A stretch of DNA of 64,000 bases from Protopterus annectens (GCF_019279795.1 NC_056727.1:1211411577-1211475576); one strand, 5' to 3'; counted from the first letter of the stretch, positions 34,111 to 46,310 are shown. The notes: generated from the sequence alone by a model not told the origin. Made by a program: numbers and translations.

Positions 34111-35211
34111 AACAGTCCTGGATACATCAAATCTGTATTTGGACTAGACTAGCTGCAGGAAAGGTGGGAAAACAAGCGCAAATGCAGGATATGTAGGTCT
34201 GATCACAGCTGGCATGATCATAGCATAATTAGTTGATTTGAGTTAACCTACTCTGATTTTTACAGATGAAAAGGAAGTGTAAATGTCAACACTGTGGATC
34301 TGTGTGAATATGGATGTTTTCTGCTACACCTAGTAGCGTAATCTCCAACTATGTGTAGAGATACAGGAATGTGAGGGTGCTGGGGGGGGGGGGGCTTGTC
34401 TCCTTGTGAAAACCCTTGTTTTTTTTTTGTTTTGTTTTTTTTTTTAATCACATTAAAATCAGTATTGTGCATTGCTGATTTTATTGTTTCTTTTATTTGT
34501 GGCTCACTGTAATTATGTTCTTGAAATGACTATAGATCTTAATAGTTTATCACTGGACTCAAAAAATGACAGCTGGGTCAGAAACTCAGCCAGACAGTGA
34601 ATGGCCACACAGTGTACGTGTGAATCAGAAACATACTTACTGTTAGAGGGGAACACTGAGCAGCATTGCTGGCCACACTATATGCTGATGACCATACAAT
34701 CAGATGATGATAAGCAATAATATTAAGATATGCAGAATTGTGTATGCTAGTGTGGCAAATCAAAATGACAGAGCAATTTATAAATGTATAAATGCCGTGA
34801 CTCAGAGCTGCAATCCTCATGTTAAGCAACACAGCCAAATCTCTGTGTTCAAGCAAAAGAATTGTGAGAAAAATGTTAGTGGTTGCCACTGCATTAGTTA
34901 TTGTTTATCTACCAGAGGCAGTTATTGCCACTACAAGCCACAACAGTGCACACCTTTGCCCCCAGAGGTGCCATGTCACCTGGCCATGTTTAACATTTCG
35001 TGGACTACATGACACTGACCTTGTGGAATTGTATCATGGGGACACATGTCAATGTCATCTGCAGCCACATGGGAGTTATGGAGTACCTACCCCAATTTAT
35101 ACCAAGGTATCTGCTTCTACTTGAGTTGGTGGTAGCTGAAGTAAATGTAAAAAAAAATCTCATGGCACCTATCAAAAAGAGTAGGGGAAGTTCTCCGATG
35201 CTCTAGCCAAT
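34111..35211. other. No recognised feature
   Basis: Sequence upstream of the - strand CR1. It contains a G-run at 34382-34394 and T-runs near 34420-34445. No gene is recognised. Confidence 0.4.
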
Positions 35212-35345
35212 TGGACGGCACAGTGGTGCAGCAGTAGCATTGTCGTCTCACAGCAAGAGTTTCTCTGGTTTGATTCTCAGGTGGGGTGCTTTCTGTAATG
35301 TTATCTTAGTAAAGTTAGATTTGAGCTGCATGTTTTCACTGTAAT
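35212..35345 (+). mobile_element. tRNA-derived SINE head
   Basis: The sequence GGACGGCACAGTGGTGCAG opens a tRNA-like head. The A-box region is GTGGTGCAGCAGTAGCA and the B-box is GGTTTGATTCTC, about 45 bp downstream, both as expected for polymerase III promoters. It is followed by GGGGTGCTTTCTG, the usual next block of this SINE type, and by a short GCATGTTTTCACTGT piece of the body. The 3' part is missing or interrupted. Confidence 0.75.
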
Positions 35346-35439
35346 CTGTACTTCTGTCTCTCCCAGTCTCTTTCTCACATTCTTTTGTACTGCCTACGTT
35401 TATTTTGTTTATTATTTTATTTTGCTCTATTTATTTTGC

Positions 35440-35990
35440 AGTTATATGCAGCAGCATCAAGACCTGCACCCATCCCTCCAGCAAGGTCTGTAGGCCCTCC
35501 ACAAGTGCCACCATAACCAACACCACCACCCACAACATCTGCTGCTGAGGCTGTCAGTGTCGTCTTCACACCGATAACAACACCTACAGAAAGCATACCA
35601 GCTAGCTTTGGACCAGAGCCTAGTGCTGTTGTCCCTGCTTGCAGGTTGGGATTAAAGCTTTGTCATGGATTGGCATATCACTAACATAGTGTGAGAGCTC
35701 ATTGACAGGAGGCTAGATGCCCACATTAATCATCTGGGGACTCTCCCCCTGCATCTCATTCAGACACCTCCCTGACCTGCACTGGTTAATCCTTCTGAGC
35801 CAGGGCCCGGTGGTGAGGAAGCCAAGGGTGACAAGTAAACTCCCGCTAAGTTGCAGCTGGTAGGGACATCAGCAGCACAGCCCCATCCTAAGGATCAGAC
35901 TTATACGTATTCAGACTATAAAATGTTGTACAAGTTTATGACCCCAGAAAGGGGAAAGAATGCAGCTTTATATGATAGGACTGAGTCAGA
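35440..35990 (+). pseudogene. Possible coding remnant, proline-rich, unrecognised
   Basis: After a TTATTTTGCAG that could be a splice acceptor, one frame reads ASRPAPIPPARSVGPPQVPP and then TTSAAEAVSVV and similar Pro/Thr/Ala-rich sequence. Later frames give LIDRRLDAHINHLGTLPLHL and LYKFMTPERGKNAALYD. The base composition is more GC-rich than the surroundings and stops are sparse for about 500 bp. It resembles coding sequence of an element gene, but I cannot assign a family. Confidence 0.3.
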
Positions 35991-35999
35991 GTGTTGTGA

Positions 36000-36952
36000 A
36001 TTTTGAGCCTGACTATATTATGATCTCAGTAGGGATGAAATAACAAAAGAGAGTTATGGGAATCTTGCTGTGTTTGTCTTCCTTAGAAAAATACGTTCAG
36101 ATGGTGTAGGCATCATGATATAATGGCAAGGAAGGCAAATTCATTATTAAAGTATCATGATATTTAATTCAGGCCCACCTAGGTGTGCATTAAGGAAGAT
36201 GAATAGGATAAAGATGCCACAGAATGAATGAAACTGCTAAGTCATGCTTTTTTAATATATGAAAGTATGGGAATCATACTGTCATGATGAAATACACTCT
36301 TGGGGAAGGAAATGCTGCATTTAGAGCATAGTTCTCCTTTAAGTCGTTTACAATAGTAATGTTTGGGACGATGTCACTGGAGTACTGTCTTGACATGGAG
36401 GATGAAATCAGAGGACTTAAATGTAGGCACTGCCTGTTTGCTAGTTGTAAGGAGGGGTACATCCATGCAGTTCCACAAAAGACAAAGGATTTTGATTTTT
36501 CTTGTGTGTTTAGATTTGTTCTTGAGTAAGGCAGTGCAGATCTCATTCTCTGCTTTAGTACAGATGTCCATTTGATCAGCACTGGTTTTAGATTAATGGA
36601 TAATTTGGGTATTTATAAGATGGTGGCACCGATATTTATAGTACTTATTTTTGTTTGTTAGCTGATTGCCCAGCAGGGCAGTGTCCATTTTTAGTGGAGA
36701 GATGCAGAGCAAATCTACAACAATTAGATGTATACTGACTTTTCTGAATATAGAAGGCTGATAAGTAAAAACTGAAGACATGTCAAACTAAGGTTCCCAA
36801 TACAATAAAATAAGCAAGCATGTTCATAGTTAAGTAAACACAATTAAGACCTGTTTCTCAGGAAGATGTATTACTAACAGTAGTCATTATATAATTATAT
36901 AGTATGGAATTACTTGGATTTCAGGCAGACATGAGCAACATTAGTATGGAGA
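36000..36952. other. No recognised feature
   Basis: AT-rich sequence. Short overlapping frames on both strands at 36270-36780 show no family resemblance. Confidence 0.4.
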
Positions 36953-37335
36953 GGGTCTATATTACCTTATCGAAAAGCTGTAATATCAAACGGCTTTTCA
37001 TCAAACTGGTAAAGTCGAAAGCTGAAAATAGCGAAAACACGAATGAGCAAATTCTTTCCCTAGGAAAAAAATCACTAGCCCTACCACCAACTACACACTA
37101 GTCTAAACATAACAAAGTGGGGGGGCTTCACCTCCATACCCCCCTAACTAAATATACCAACTCTGAGATCACACTACAGTGGGGAAAAGGGCAAACTCAC
37201 AAGGATTGCCAAGCGGTTTCTTTCCCAGGGAAAGAATTCACTCATTTGCGTTTTCACTATTTTCAGCTTTTGACTTTTCCGGTTCGATGAAAAGCTGTTC
37301 GATATTACGACGTTTCGATAAGGTAATAGGAACCC
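36953..37335. mobile_element. Foldback element 5
   Basis: About 383 bp with imperfect terminal inverted arms: left GGGTCTATATTACCTTATCG, right end reversed GGGTTCCTATTACCTTATCG. The arms continue with matching blocks for about 110 bp (AAAGCTGAAAATAG, AATTCTTTCCC). A G-run/C-run mini-hairpin lies at about 37121-37145, then an AT stretch and the core CTCTGAGATCACACTACAGT (ending GGGGAAAAGG at 37190). There is no coding capacity. Its right arm and right flank are duplicated at 37925-38234. Confidence 0.8.
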
Positions 37336-37523
37336 TAGGGATAGACTGTTGTTAATACAGCACTGCATGTTAATGCAATAGGCAGGGACCCAATAGTAAT
37401 GCATTAATAATAAACCCACTGTCATCTAAAGCATTCTTTTGCTAGTAGGTTAGTCAGGGAGGGGTCATATCAGCGTACATTTAATACTAATATAGAAAAG
37501 GGGGAGCTACAACTGGGGGAATC
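37214..37523. repeat. Duplicated block, copy A
   Basis: From CGGTTTCTTTCCCAGGG inside the right arm of foldback element 5 to GGAGCTACAACTGGGG. It recurs at 37925-38234 with a constant offset of 711 bp and only scattered substitutions over 310 bp. Confidence 0.88.
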
Positions 37524-37688
37524 AGAACAGAAGAAAAATTTGTAAGTATCATAGCAGTAGTACTGAGATGTAGACTCATTCTCAGGCAACAAAAGTGAGG
37601 TAGTCAAGGAATAGAAGGTCACTGAAAGTGAGGGGATAGAAAAGGGATCAACTAATGCTGAAAAACATGGAAATGCAGCTACTGGGGT

Positions 37689-37896
<208 letters not shown>

Positions 37897-37924
37897 GCAA
37901 CAAATTCTGAAAGTTGTCTCCAAT

Positions 37925-38234
37925 CGGTTTCTTTCCCAGGGAAAGAATTCGCTCATTTGCGTTTTCACTATTTTCAGCTTTTGACTTTTCCGGTTCGATG
38001 AAAAGCTGTTCGATATTATGACTTTTCAATAAGGTAATAGGAACCCTAGGGACAGACTGTTGTTAATACAGCACTGCATGTTAATGCAATAGGCAGGGAC
38101 CCAAAAGTAATGCATTAATAATAAACCCACTGTAATCTAAAGCATTCTTCTGCTAGTAGGTTAGTCAGGGAGGGGTCATATCAGCATACATTTAATCCTA
38201 ATATACAAAAGAGGGAGCTACAACTGGGGGATCA
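37925..38234. repeat. Duplicated block, copy B
   Basis: This second copy of 37214-37523 contains the right arm of a foldback element and the same 190-bp flank. The left part of the foldback element is missing, so the copy arose by duplication and not by a second insertion. Confidence 0.88.
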
Positions 38235-38449
38235 GAATTTTTGGTGCTTCAGTTACTACCCACAGTCAATTGCTGCAGTTTGATTGTAATAGTGGATAGT
38301 AGTTCAGAGAATGTGGAAGGATACTTACACTAGACAGTGGAAAGGTGGTGGTAAAATCTCTATGTCTATTGTAGGTTCTGTTTGCTACAGTTATGAATCC
38401 TTTTGTAGAACAAAGTTCCATACATGGATTATGCCAATTTAAAATGTTT

Positions 38450-38728
38450 GTTAGTGAAGGTGAGAGTTATTGCACATTAACTTATGGGCAACTTCTGCTT
38501 TGTGTATTATGCTAGCTAGGCTTAAGTAATGTTGGATGCATTCTTTAAGAAGCATCATGGTAAATCTGACAGCCCTGCTATAGGCTATTGCTGGTGTACC
38601 CATGGTATTCTTGGCAGAGCTAGGGAGTATTATAGCTCATGGAAGTAGTGGGAGATAGAGCATGATTTGGGCTACTTTTATCCTAGATTCAGGGTAAGGT
38701 ACATCTTTAGTCTCTGCACAATAGATTC
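38450..38728 (-). pseudogene. Unrecognised open-frame remnant
   Basis: On the minus strand one frame is open except for a single stop: ETKDVPYPESRIKVAQIMLY, then after the stop SSAKNTMGTPAIAYSRAVRF and LKECIQHYLSLASIIHKAEV. The composition looks protein-like, amphipathic and helical. It lies beside CR1 but does not match any CR1 domain. I do not recognise the family; a transposable-element protein is the most likely source. Confidence 0.35.
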
Positions 38729-39378
38729 ATGTATTTGTTTGTTTGTTTATTTTTAAGGTTAGTGGACTGGGCCACATAGGTCTGTTTTAGCCATATCCAA
38801 TATAGAATCCTAAAATTATTTTTATTAAGAAACACATTTTCTGAAGGCAGCATAGAGAAGCCAATAATGCATTTGCTATATCACATAGATAAATGATCAC
38901 AGAGTATTGATAAAACGATAATTTTGTGTGTTAGCTGTGGAGCAAATGCAAAGGTTGTCTTTAATTAATGTGGAGAATGTTTAAGTTAGAAATAAGTGAA
39001 TACGGTGGACGTCAGTGCTTGTAGAAGTACCATAACAATGTGGTTACAGGGAGTTAATAAAATGATAAATCTGAATGTACTGTAGTATTATAGAATAGGT
39101 AGGGAAGTGGGATATGGTTAGGTATTGCAAGTGCATTTTAACTAAATAAAGTTTATTGAAAAGCATAAAGGTGATACATTCACAATATTATTAAATTTAT
39201 TCATTGGTTCATTTTCTCATAGGCACTTACTAGGCGATTGATCCACTAGGATCCTTAAAAGCCTAGCCCTGAATTCCCATGAAATTTTTAGCTCTTAACA
39301 CACAGCCATTAGAATATTTACGTGTTACCTATATCCTTAAGTGACATGGATGCTAAACCATGGGTGAATTTGCACTTC

Positions 39379-39418
39379 CCATTCATTCATTCATTCATTC
39401 ATTCATTCATTCATTCAG
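39379..39418. repeat. (ATTC)n tetranucleotide repeat
   Basis: About ten tandem ATTC units inside the 3' part of the split CR1. Confidence 0.95.
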
Positions 39419-40417
39419 ATTACGTTTCAACACAGTAAGGGAAGGAATACAATTCCAGAGAAGTGGCATTCTCTGTGATACATATCTATCCCTCCATCAT
39501 GTTCTATTTATGTTGTAGAAGAGGTTAAGTTCTCTTCAATGGGTGTTTATAACACCGGTGGACTTGCATATGTACATTATTTCTGAGAGGATAGGGTCCA
39601 TTGAGACTCTATACATGAAGCAGGGATCAATTCTCAGTTATCTGTGTGATACCAGGACAAGGATTTGAGACCATCAGTGTAGTTTTTATGATTTAGGCCC
39701 TTGGTTTTCTTGGCAAGAAAGTACTGTGGTTGTTCAAGTTGAATTAAGTGCTTGGAGAGGTACATACTGAAGGGGGTATTGTACTTAATGATCAATGTAA
39801 TACGCACTGAATACAGAGGAAAAATCACATCCCTGAATCTATACACCATACCCTTACTAATAAGCTGTGCAATGAAAAAGGACTTTTTAACAATAGTAGC
39901 TACACGGTAATTAAAGTACAGTTTGTTGTCCAAATAGGTTCCCAGGTCCCTAATTACCAGATCATTTTCAGGGATATGTTGTCAATATGATAGCTACAGA
40001 GTCCATCAAGCTTTTGCTGAAGAAAACTATTATACATTTTTTTGGCATTTAGTTGTAGTCCATGCTTATGACATCAGCTACTTGTTTAAACGATTTGGGG
40101 TCCTGGAGTATGATTGCACCAAGTTTACAGTCTTCTGCAAACCTGGTTAAGCCATAAACCCATAACATTATGTCTGACGTCTGAAAAGTAAATGCCAAAG
40201 AGGAGTAGCCTGAAGACTTAAACCTGGGGTACACCACTAGTGACTGTTTTTTTTTTTAGAGAAAATAGAGCTGGCCACCATGATTTCCTGGGCTCTATTT
40301 GTGAGTCATTTTGCAAACAAATGAGTTACATGGGGATAAGCATTTAGCTGGGAAAATCTATTACCAATAACTGAGTGTGGAATGGTACCTTTGCAAGGTC
40401 TCAATATGTGGTGTACT

Positions 40418-40735
40418 GTATATGGGTCCCTATTAAAATGTCGGTACTTGTAATGTCGAGTGTCGACACACAGAAAATGAGACTGAAAATGCAGGAGAAG
40501 AGTGAATTTCAAACATTGTTCTTATCCTTTAAATTTGTTTTTTTGCAGTGGAACAAACCTCCTGCACCCCTTGATGTGATTGGCAAGCCACCACCCTCTC
40601 CAAACTTATATATACCAACTCTGATATCAATCTACCACAGAGATAAAGGAATGTGCAAGTCTGTTTTTATGGCCATTCAGTCTATTTCAGGACTCACTCA
40701 TGTGGGTCCTGACATTTCAAATCATTACTAGTATG
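40418..40735. mobile_element. Foldback element 6, inserted in CR1
   Basis: A block of about 318 bp begins GGGTCCCTATTAAAATGTC and ends with a weakly matching inverted end (reverse complement GATTTGAAATGTCAGG). A perfect small palindrome GTCGAGTGTCGAC-type sits in the left arm. The shared core appears in degraded form at 40615-40649 (ATATATACCAACTCTGATAT, then CTACCACAGAGATAAAGG). Its insertion splits a CR1 reverse transcriptase exactly between neighbouring codons, which fixes both borders to within a few bases. Confidence 0.65.
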
Positions 40736-41835
40736 TATTGATTTTCTACTCATCCATTGTTTTTGTAACCTTTTTGAAGAAGTCAGCCAGGTTAAGGAGG
40801 CAGGACCTGCCCTTGACATAACCAAGCTGGTTTGGGTCATGAGTTTGTAGGTTACCAATGTCCTTATTGATTAATTCCATAATGAACCTCTCCATGACCT
40901 TACAGATGCGGCTGGTCAGATTTATGGGTCTGTAATTACCTGGATCTGTTGACACCCCATATTTGTGCAGGAGCGTGACTGTTGCTGACCTCCATTCATC
41001 AGGCACAAAAGCTCTTTGGAGGATGATATTGAATAGCCTTTGTAGGGGGGTTGACAGGTCCTGTTTCAGGCTGGCCAATAGGCAGTCTGGTATGTTATCA
41101 GGGCCCCATAGAAGCAGTCTTCTTAGCCTTGGAAAGTGCTTTGAGGATGTGTTCTTGGGAGATTGGGGGATGTAGATGTGGGTATGTGATCCAGGAATGA
41201 AGGAAGGAGGGGGTGTTAGAGCTAAATTTATCCGCTAATAGATCGGTTATGTCCTCAGGATATGACTGTGTGATATAATTTACTCGGACCTCTGTGCAGT
41301 GTAGGGCATTGTTTCTTAGGTTTCTAACATCATTAAAGAAGCCTTATGATTGTATTTTGTCTGAGTAATCATTTTTACTTTGTATCCAACTTTGGATGAT
41401 TTGATCAGAGACCAGAATTCCTTGTTAAGTTTAGCAAGAACATTTTGAAAGTTGCATTTATTATTGCATGTAGTGAGTTTTTAGCAATGTATTTACTTCA
41501 GAGGGGGGACAGATCCATCTATGCAGCTTTTCATACATGCATAGAATTTGACAGTGAAGGATCCCACATATGCAGTGGGATCATCAGGTTGGTGGGGGAT
41601 TTTTCATAATCTCTGAATGCTGAGGAATCTGAAGATGCTTCCAGCTTCAGTCTTACAGAGAATGTGAATAATTTAATGTCCTATTTGACTATGGAGTAAG
41701 TTACAACTGATGTGAAGCAGAGTTGTCCCATACTGGTGAGGATGACGTCCAGGATTTTGTCTTCCCTATTTGGGAAGTAGACTATCTGGTCAAGAGAGTC
41801 TGGAATTACATCCTGTATATTTAATCTTTTGCAGA

Positions 41836-43697
41836 TACTTTAACAATATACCGTTCTACTGTTCTGCTTTTTTCAATCAATACTATTGAGTATAAGTGGA
41901 AGATACCACTTGACATAACACTCATAACAATGTCAGGACAATATTTGATGTCACAGAAATCCTGATGTCAGCATATTTTTGTAGAACCTGTAAAAGTGAG
42001 CATACATTATCAAATAGATGATGTTCCATATCAAGTATTTGCAACATATTATGGGAACACATACATTGAATGCTGTCATATTGCAAAGCATTGTACATAC
42101 TAAACCCTGTTTATATAGGTATGAAAAGAAAGGTTTCCTATAGAAAATTAAACTCAGTCTTTCTTAAGAAGAAGCTATTGAATTGAGCTAATGAAATCAA
42201 TATTTAGGAATTTACTATATAAAAGTGCAGTGTTGTAAAGGAAAATAGTTTACTTGTAATATAATTGGCAACACTGAACAAATTTAATATCAAAAACAAT
42301 TTTATACTGAAACAGGCAGGAGTAATGTAAAAGCATCCTAAAATCAAAAGTAAGGGAGATGTTAAATATGTAGCCAGAGTAAGAATAGCCCTGTTATTAG
42401 TCTGCATCAAAACTGCAGACATGATTTATATTACAAATGTACACGAACAAACAAGTATTTTTGTATTTTTTTTTTTAGTAAAAGTGCAGCAAAACTGTGA
42501 AATCTGTGTTCTTCTGTGAAATATACCAGATAGTTAAACATAAAATGGTCTGGAAAAAATATGTATATAAGACTGCAGAATATGTCATTTTTGGTTGTCA
42601 ATTTACAATTAAAAGCTGAGGATAAAACTAAAAGCACATAAGTATAACTTTTTTCTTTGGGGAATGATAGCCAGACTGCAACAGAATTTAAAATGTGAAA
42701 CTTTGGCTTTTTGGTTAGTGTAAGTATATATGCATACACATACATGCACACATACATGTATCATCTCAGATTACCAGAGCTAGACCTAAATGCTACCTGT
42801 TACTTTCTGTATTTCTGTCACTTCTGCAAAGCCCACCAATTCAGTTGAATTTTAAGTGACAAGCCAGGAGGCAGGAATAGAGAGTAAGTCATTTCAGTTA
42901 ATTAGCTAATGCTTGATATGTTTGCCTGAGGACTTTGTCTCAACATCTGTGAATTTTCTTTTATTTTTTCCTAGTCTGTTACATTTTGCACTTCTTAACT
43001 AGTGGTAGACAAGGACTAATAATTCTTTGAGTAATAAATTAGCTAAACAATAGTTATCTGATTAGTTAGTATTTTTCTACAAAGTATCTACTGAAATAAT
43101 TGTTTTATATCTTCTTTGTGCCAAACTGTATCTTACCTGCACATCTAATTTCTTCATCATATTACTCAGTGTTCATTAAGTAAAGAATACTATTTATTTT
43201 TACTCTAAACGTTTGTGGCTTCAACATTTATATATTTATATAACTGTAATAGTATTTGTTGGTTTGTGACTGTGGCATCCAGCTCTGAAAGAGAGAAAGT
43301 TTGCACAGCTAAAACAATTGTCTGTTATTATTTTATTGTATTTGCCTTATAGATAAATGGTAACTGGAATGCGAATACAAAGCAATTGAAGGTTGCAGTG
43401 CTGTACAGTATTACCAACTCCTTCTAGAAATTATTGAATGTAGGTACGAATGCAGTAGTTTAGTTAAAGTACAGTACTGTGGATGATCTAACACTGTAAG
43501 TCACAGAGTTCATAGTGAGCTGGGCATGTGTCTGGGAAGGCAAGGCAGGGCAGGGCCTATAATACTGCTATGTGACTGTTCAATGTGAAGTCTCTTTGAG
43601 TATTGACTATGTAGAACCCACAGTTCAAGCAGTGGTATATTTTTTCTACACTCTCTTAAGGCCAAACCTCACTTTTCACCTATATTAAAGTGAGTTG

Positions 43698-43698
<1 letters not shown>
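41836..43698. other. No recognised feature
   Basis: About 1.9 kb of AT-rich sequence without a recognisable gene or element. Confidence 0.4.
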
Positions 43699-43699
<1 letters not shown>

Positions 43700-43759
<60 letters not shown>

Positions 43760-43763
43760 ATAT
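43700..43763. repeat. (TA)n microsatellite, left of foldback element 4
   Basis: About 58 bp of TA repeats, then TCTATATA running into the element end. Confidence 0.95.
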
Positions 43764-44288
43764 AGGTCTAGGACTATTCACTGAAAGCACATTTCACCGA
43801 AACACATTTGACTGTGCACAATTCACTGAAAGCTCAATTCACTAAAAACACAATTCAGTGAAACACATTTCACTGAAAGTTATATATGGTCATTTCCCCA
43901 CTGTAGTGCGACCCTGTAGTTAGTATATATAGTAGGGGGGGTGTGTGAGAGGAACCGCCCCCCACATTGGGGGGTGTGGATGGTGTAGCCCCCCCCCATC
44001 TATTTTAAATATTTTCAACTATATACATGGTTACTTGCAATTCCAATAAGTTACTCTTTTCTGAACATAATATATATCCAAACTATGTGAGGGGCTATGC
44101 CCCCCCACACCCCCCCTTCCTATATATACTAACTCCAGGGTCGCACTACAGTGGGGAAAAGACCATATATAACTTTCAGTGAAATGTGTTTCAGTGAATT
44201 GTGTTTTCAGTGAATTGAGCTTTCAGTGAATTGTGCACAGTCAAATGTGCTTCAGTAAAATGTGCTTTCAGTGAATAGTCCTAGACCC
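43764..44288. mobile_element. Foldback element 4 (near-perfect long palindrome)
   Basis: About 525 bp. The left arm begins AGGTCTAGGACTATTCACTG and the right end, reversed, GGGTCTAGGACTATTCACTG. The two arms match for about 185 bp with few differences. Each arm contains many TTCACTGAAA-type units, then GAAAGTTATATATGGTC and the core in opposite orientations (at about 43892 and 44129), then a G-run. The centre is AT-rich and C-run/G-run bounded, and resembles the reverse complement of the centre of element 3. It lies between two (TA)n tracts. There is no coding capacity. Confidence 0.88.
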
Positions 44289-44299
44289 ATATATCTATA

Positions 44300-44355
<56 letters not shown>
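44289..44355. repeat. (TA)n microsatellite, right of foldback element 4
   Basis: TATATCTATATC followed by about 50 bp of TA repeats. Confidence 0.95.
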
Positions 44356-44358
<3 letters not shown>

Positions 44359-44910
44359 TGTCCTGTTTTTATTCCTTCTTACCAATATTATTTGGGGAGA
44401 ATTGGGAGTAGAAGGACTATGACCTCTATTTTTCACATATGTTATGCCAGTAAAATGGACTGTGAAACTATATTCTAGGTGGCCATCATTACAGCTGTAT
44501 TTGTGCATGGAGCTTAGCCAGTAAAGTAAGCTTTGACTGAATGTTAAGGAAGAAGCCATTAAAGAAAAGAAGCAGCAAACAGTTTCTTCTCCCCAGATCT
44601 TATCCTCTGCATTCTGTTGTATTTCTTGAAATGGATCAATTCATGCTCGAAATCAGATAATAGACTAGATTACCACGCATGCTCATTTTTTAAATTAATG
44701 TGGAGAAGATGTTGTCTATATTATCAGCAACACTATGCATATGTGAATATTTTTCAAAAAAGTGTTCTTTAATATCTTGTGTTACACCTATCTGCCATAC
44801 CTAATTAATTGCTCCTTTTTGACAGTAAAGTATAGCATTTAAATGCATAAATACTTAGTATGAGCTCCTGTTGTCTATGAACATGGATTCTGTAAAATGG
44901 TGTCTGGATA

Positions 44911-45107
44911 ATTACTAAAACAAAAAGAAAACACTGACTATGGCAACAAAAAATAAAATAAAAAACTTTAATGTGCGTAAGCGCTTTCATAAAGGCGAGT
45001 ACCAATACTTCTTCAGACCTCGCCTTTTACGAAATCCCTTACACACATTAAAGTTTTTAGTTTATTTTTTGTTGCCATACTCACTGGTTTCTTTTTGTTT
45101 TAGTAAT
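44911..45107. mobile_element. Small hairpin element (about 197 bp)
   Basis: The two halves are inverted copies. The left half reads AATTACTAAAACAAAAAG, then TATGGCAACAAAAAATAAA, AACTTTAATGTG and AAAGGCGAG. The right half carries the reverse complements of all of these (CTCGCCTTTTACG, CACATTAAAG, TTTATTTTTTGTTGCCATA, CTTTTTGTTTTAGTAATT). The loop is about 20 bp around ACCAATACTTCTTCAGAC. It is unrelated in sequence to foldback elements 1-6. It is probably a MITE; the inner TATGGCAAC...GTTGCCATA part could be the element and the outer 27 bp a second palindromic layer. Confidence 0.75.
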
Positions 45108-45269
45108 TTTGAGTATCATTATTTTTTCTCGTTTTTATGTATAATTACCACAAAACTCAATGATATTTCTTTAGATGAGCATTCCAGTATACTAAAAGAG
45201 TGGCTCTTCTGTGAATGGAAGTTTGTTATAACATGATCAGGAGACACTGAAGCTAATAATGACCAACTG

Positions 45270-46310
45270 CACACCTCACACACTCCTGCATATCAAAACA
45301 CATTAATCACTATATCTCACACAATAGGTTTAAACATGGCACACCTGAATATCAGACACAGCTGTAATAAATTTCTGATTCTCAAGCCTAGTTACTCTAT
45401 TTATCACACACTTGCTGTGTCAGAAATATGCCTCAAGCCTTTTAGACAGGACGCAAAATGCATGTATAGCAAAAAGCAAGAGCTGTGGTGGTATTCATCA
45501 TAGAGTTCTTTAAATCTACCTCTGAAGGAAACATTGTGAGTGTCTCTTGAAGTAAGAGCACACAAACATCAAAACCTGTGATATATGTGTATATTAAACA
45601 AGACAAAGCGGTAAAACTGGTCCCCACTACATTATGCAGTTTTGATAAGCACATATCAAAGGAATTATTACTACTGAGTGATGTTAACAATCCTTGGCAA
45701 CAGCACAGCAGCAATGAAGCTATCAATGATTGTCTTTGAATGGGCTTTTCAGAGCTATTCACAGAAACTACAAGAACTGACAAGAATATAAAAATGAAAA
45801 TATTTCTGTCTGTTTCTTTGCTCAAGTCTCAGAAAATGACCTCACTTCAGGCTCTCTGGCTAAATGCTTGTGGCTCCATTTGCCAGTGCATGTCATTTGG
45901 AAATACTGCATCCTCTCAGCTACCACAAGAATTTCAAGTGCATATGCACACATGAGATTGGTGGCATTCTGAATGCAGTGGACTGGTCTTACTTAAGATA
46001 TCACCCTGACATGAACTCAGACTTTAGAGTTTTTCATCATTGCCTATGTTACCACATTAAACAAATATGCAGCAGCCAGGCTTATAAGAATTAAGAGTGG
46101 CAATCTACTTGGAATGACCAAACCAACTTGTAAAGCTATGGCAGCTAGGGGTAGACTGAAAAACTTATAAATCAATCAGAGATGAGAAACAAAAAACATA
46201 TGCCAAGCTAAAAGAAGTCACAATTAACCAAAAAAATAAATAAATAAAGAAGGATTACTCTAGTATTTTTCAAAGAATCAAGGAAAGCACAGTAAAGTAT
46301 TAACATTTCA
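45270..46310 (+). pseudogene. LINE endonuclease remnant of the CR1/L2/Rex1 group, different family
   Basis: In shifting frames the plus strand reads AHLNIRHSCNKFLILKP, then LAVSEICLKPF (compare SETWLKP in relatives), an NDCL / MGFSELFTETTRTDK region like the theta-to-iota part of LINE endonucleases, then DWSYLRYHPDMNSDF and finally LINQ / KLKEV-like pieces of the linker. It lacks the esterase and CR1 phrases of the main family, so it is a separate LINE lineage. No reverse transcriptase is found downstream. Confidence 0.5.

Larger units (their letters stand above)
39204..41835 (-). mobile_element. CR1 LINE, split by foldback element 6
   Basis: On the minus strand: endonuclease C-terminus (about 41835-41700), linker, reverse transcriptase (41078-40746, then 40415-39634 beyond the insertion) and 3' end with a degraded tail at 39204-39290. 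The reverse transcriptase start is clear (EWRSATVTLLHKYGVSTD, DPGNYRPINLTSRICKVMER, KGRSCLLNLADFFKKVTK). Codons then stop at MDE and resume about 330 bp later at a TTYxDLAK-like block. The copy is old; the FADD box reads RFAEDCKLGA. Confidence 0.78.
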
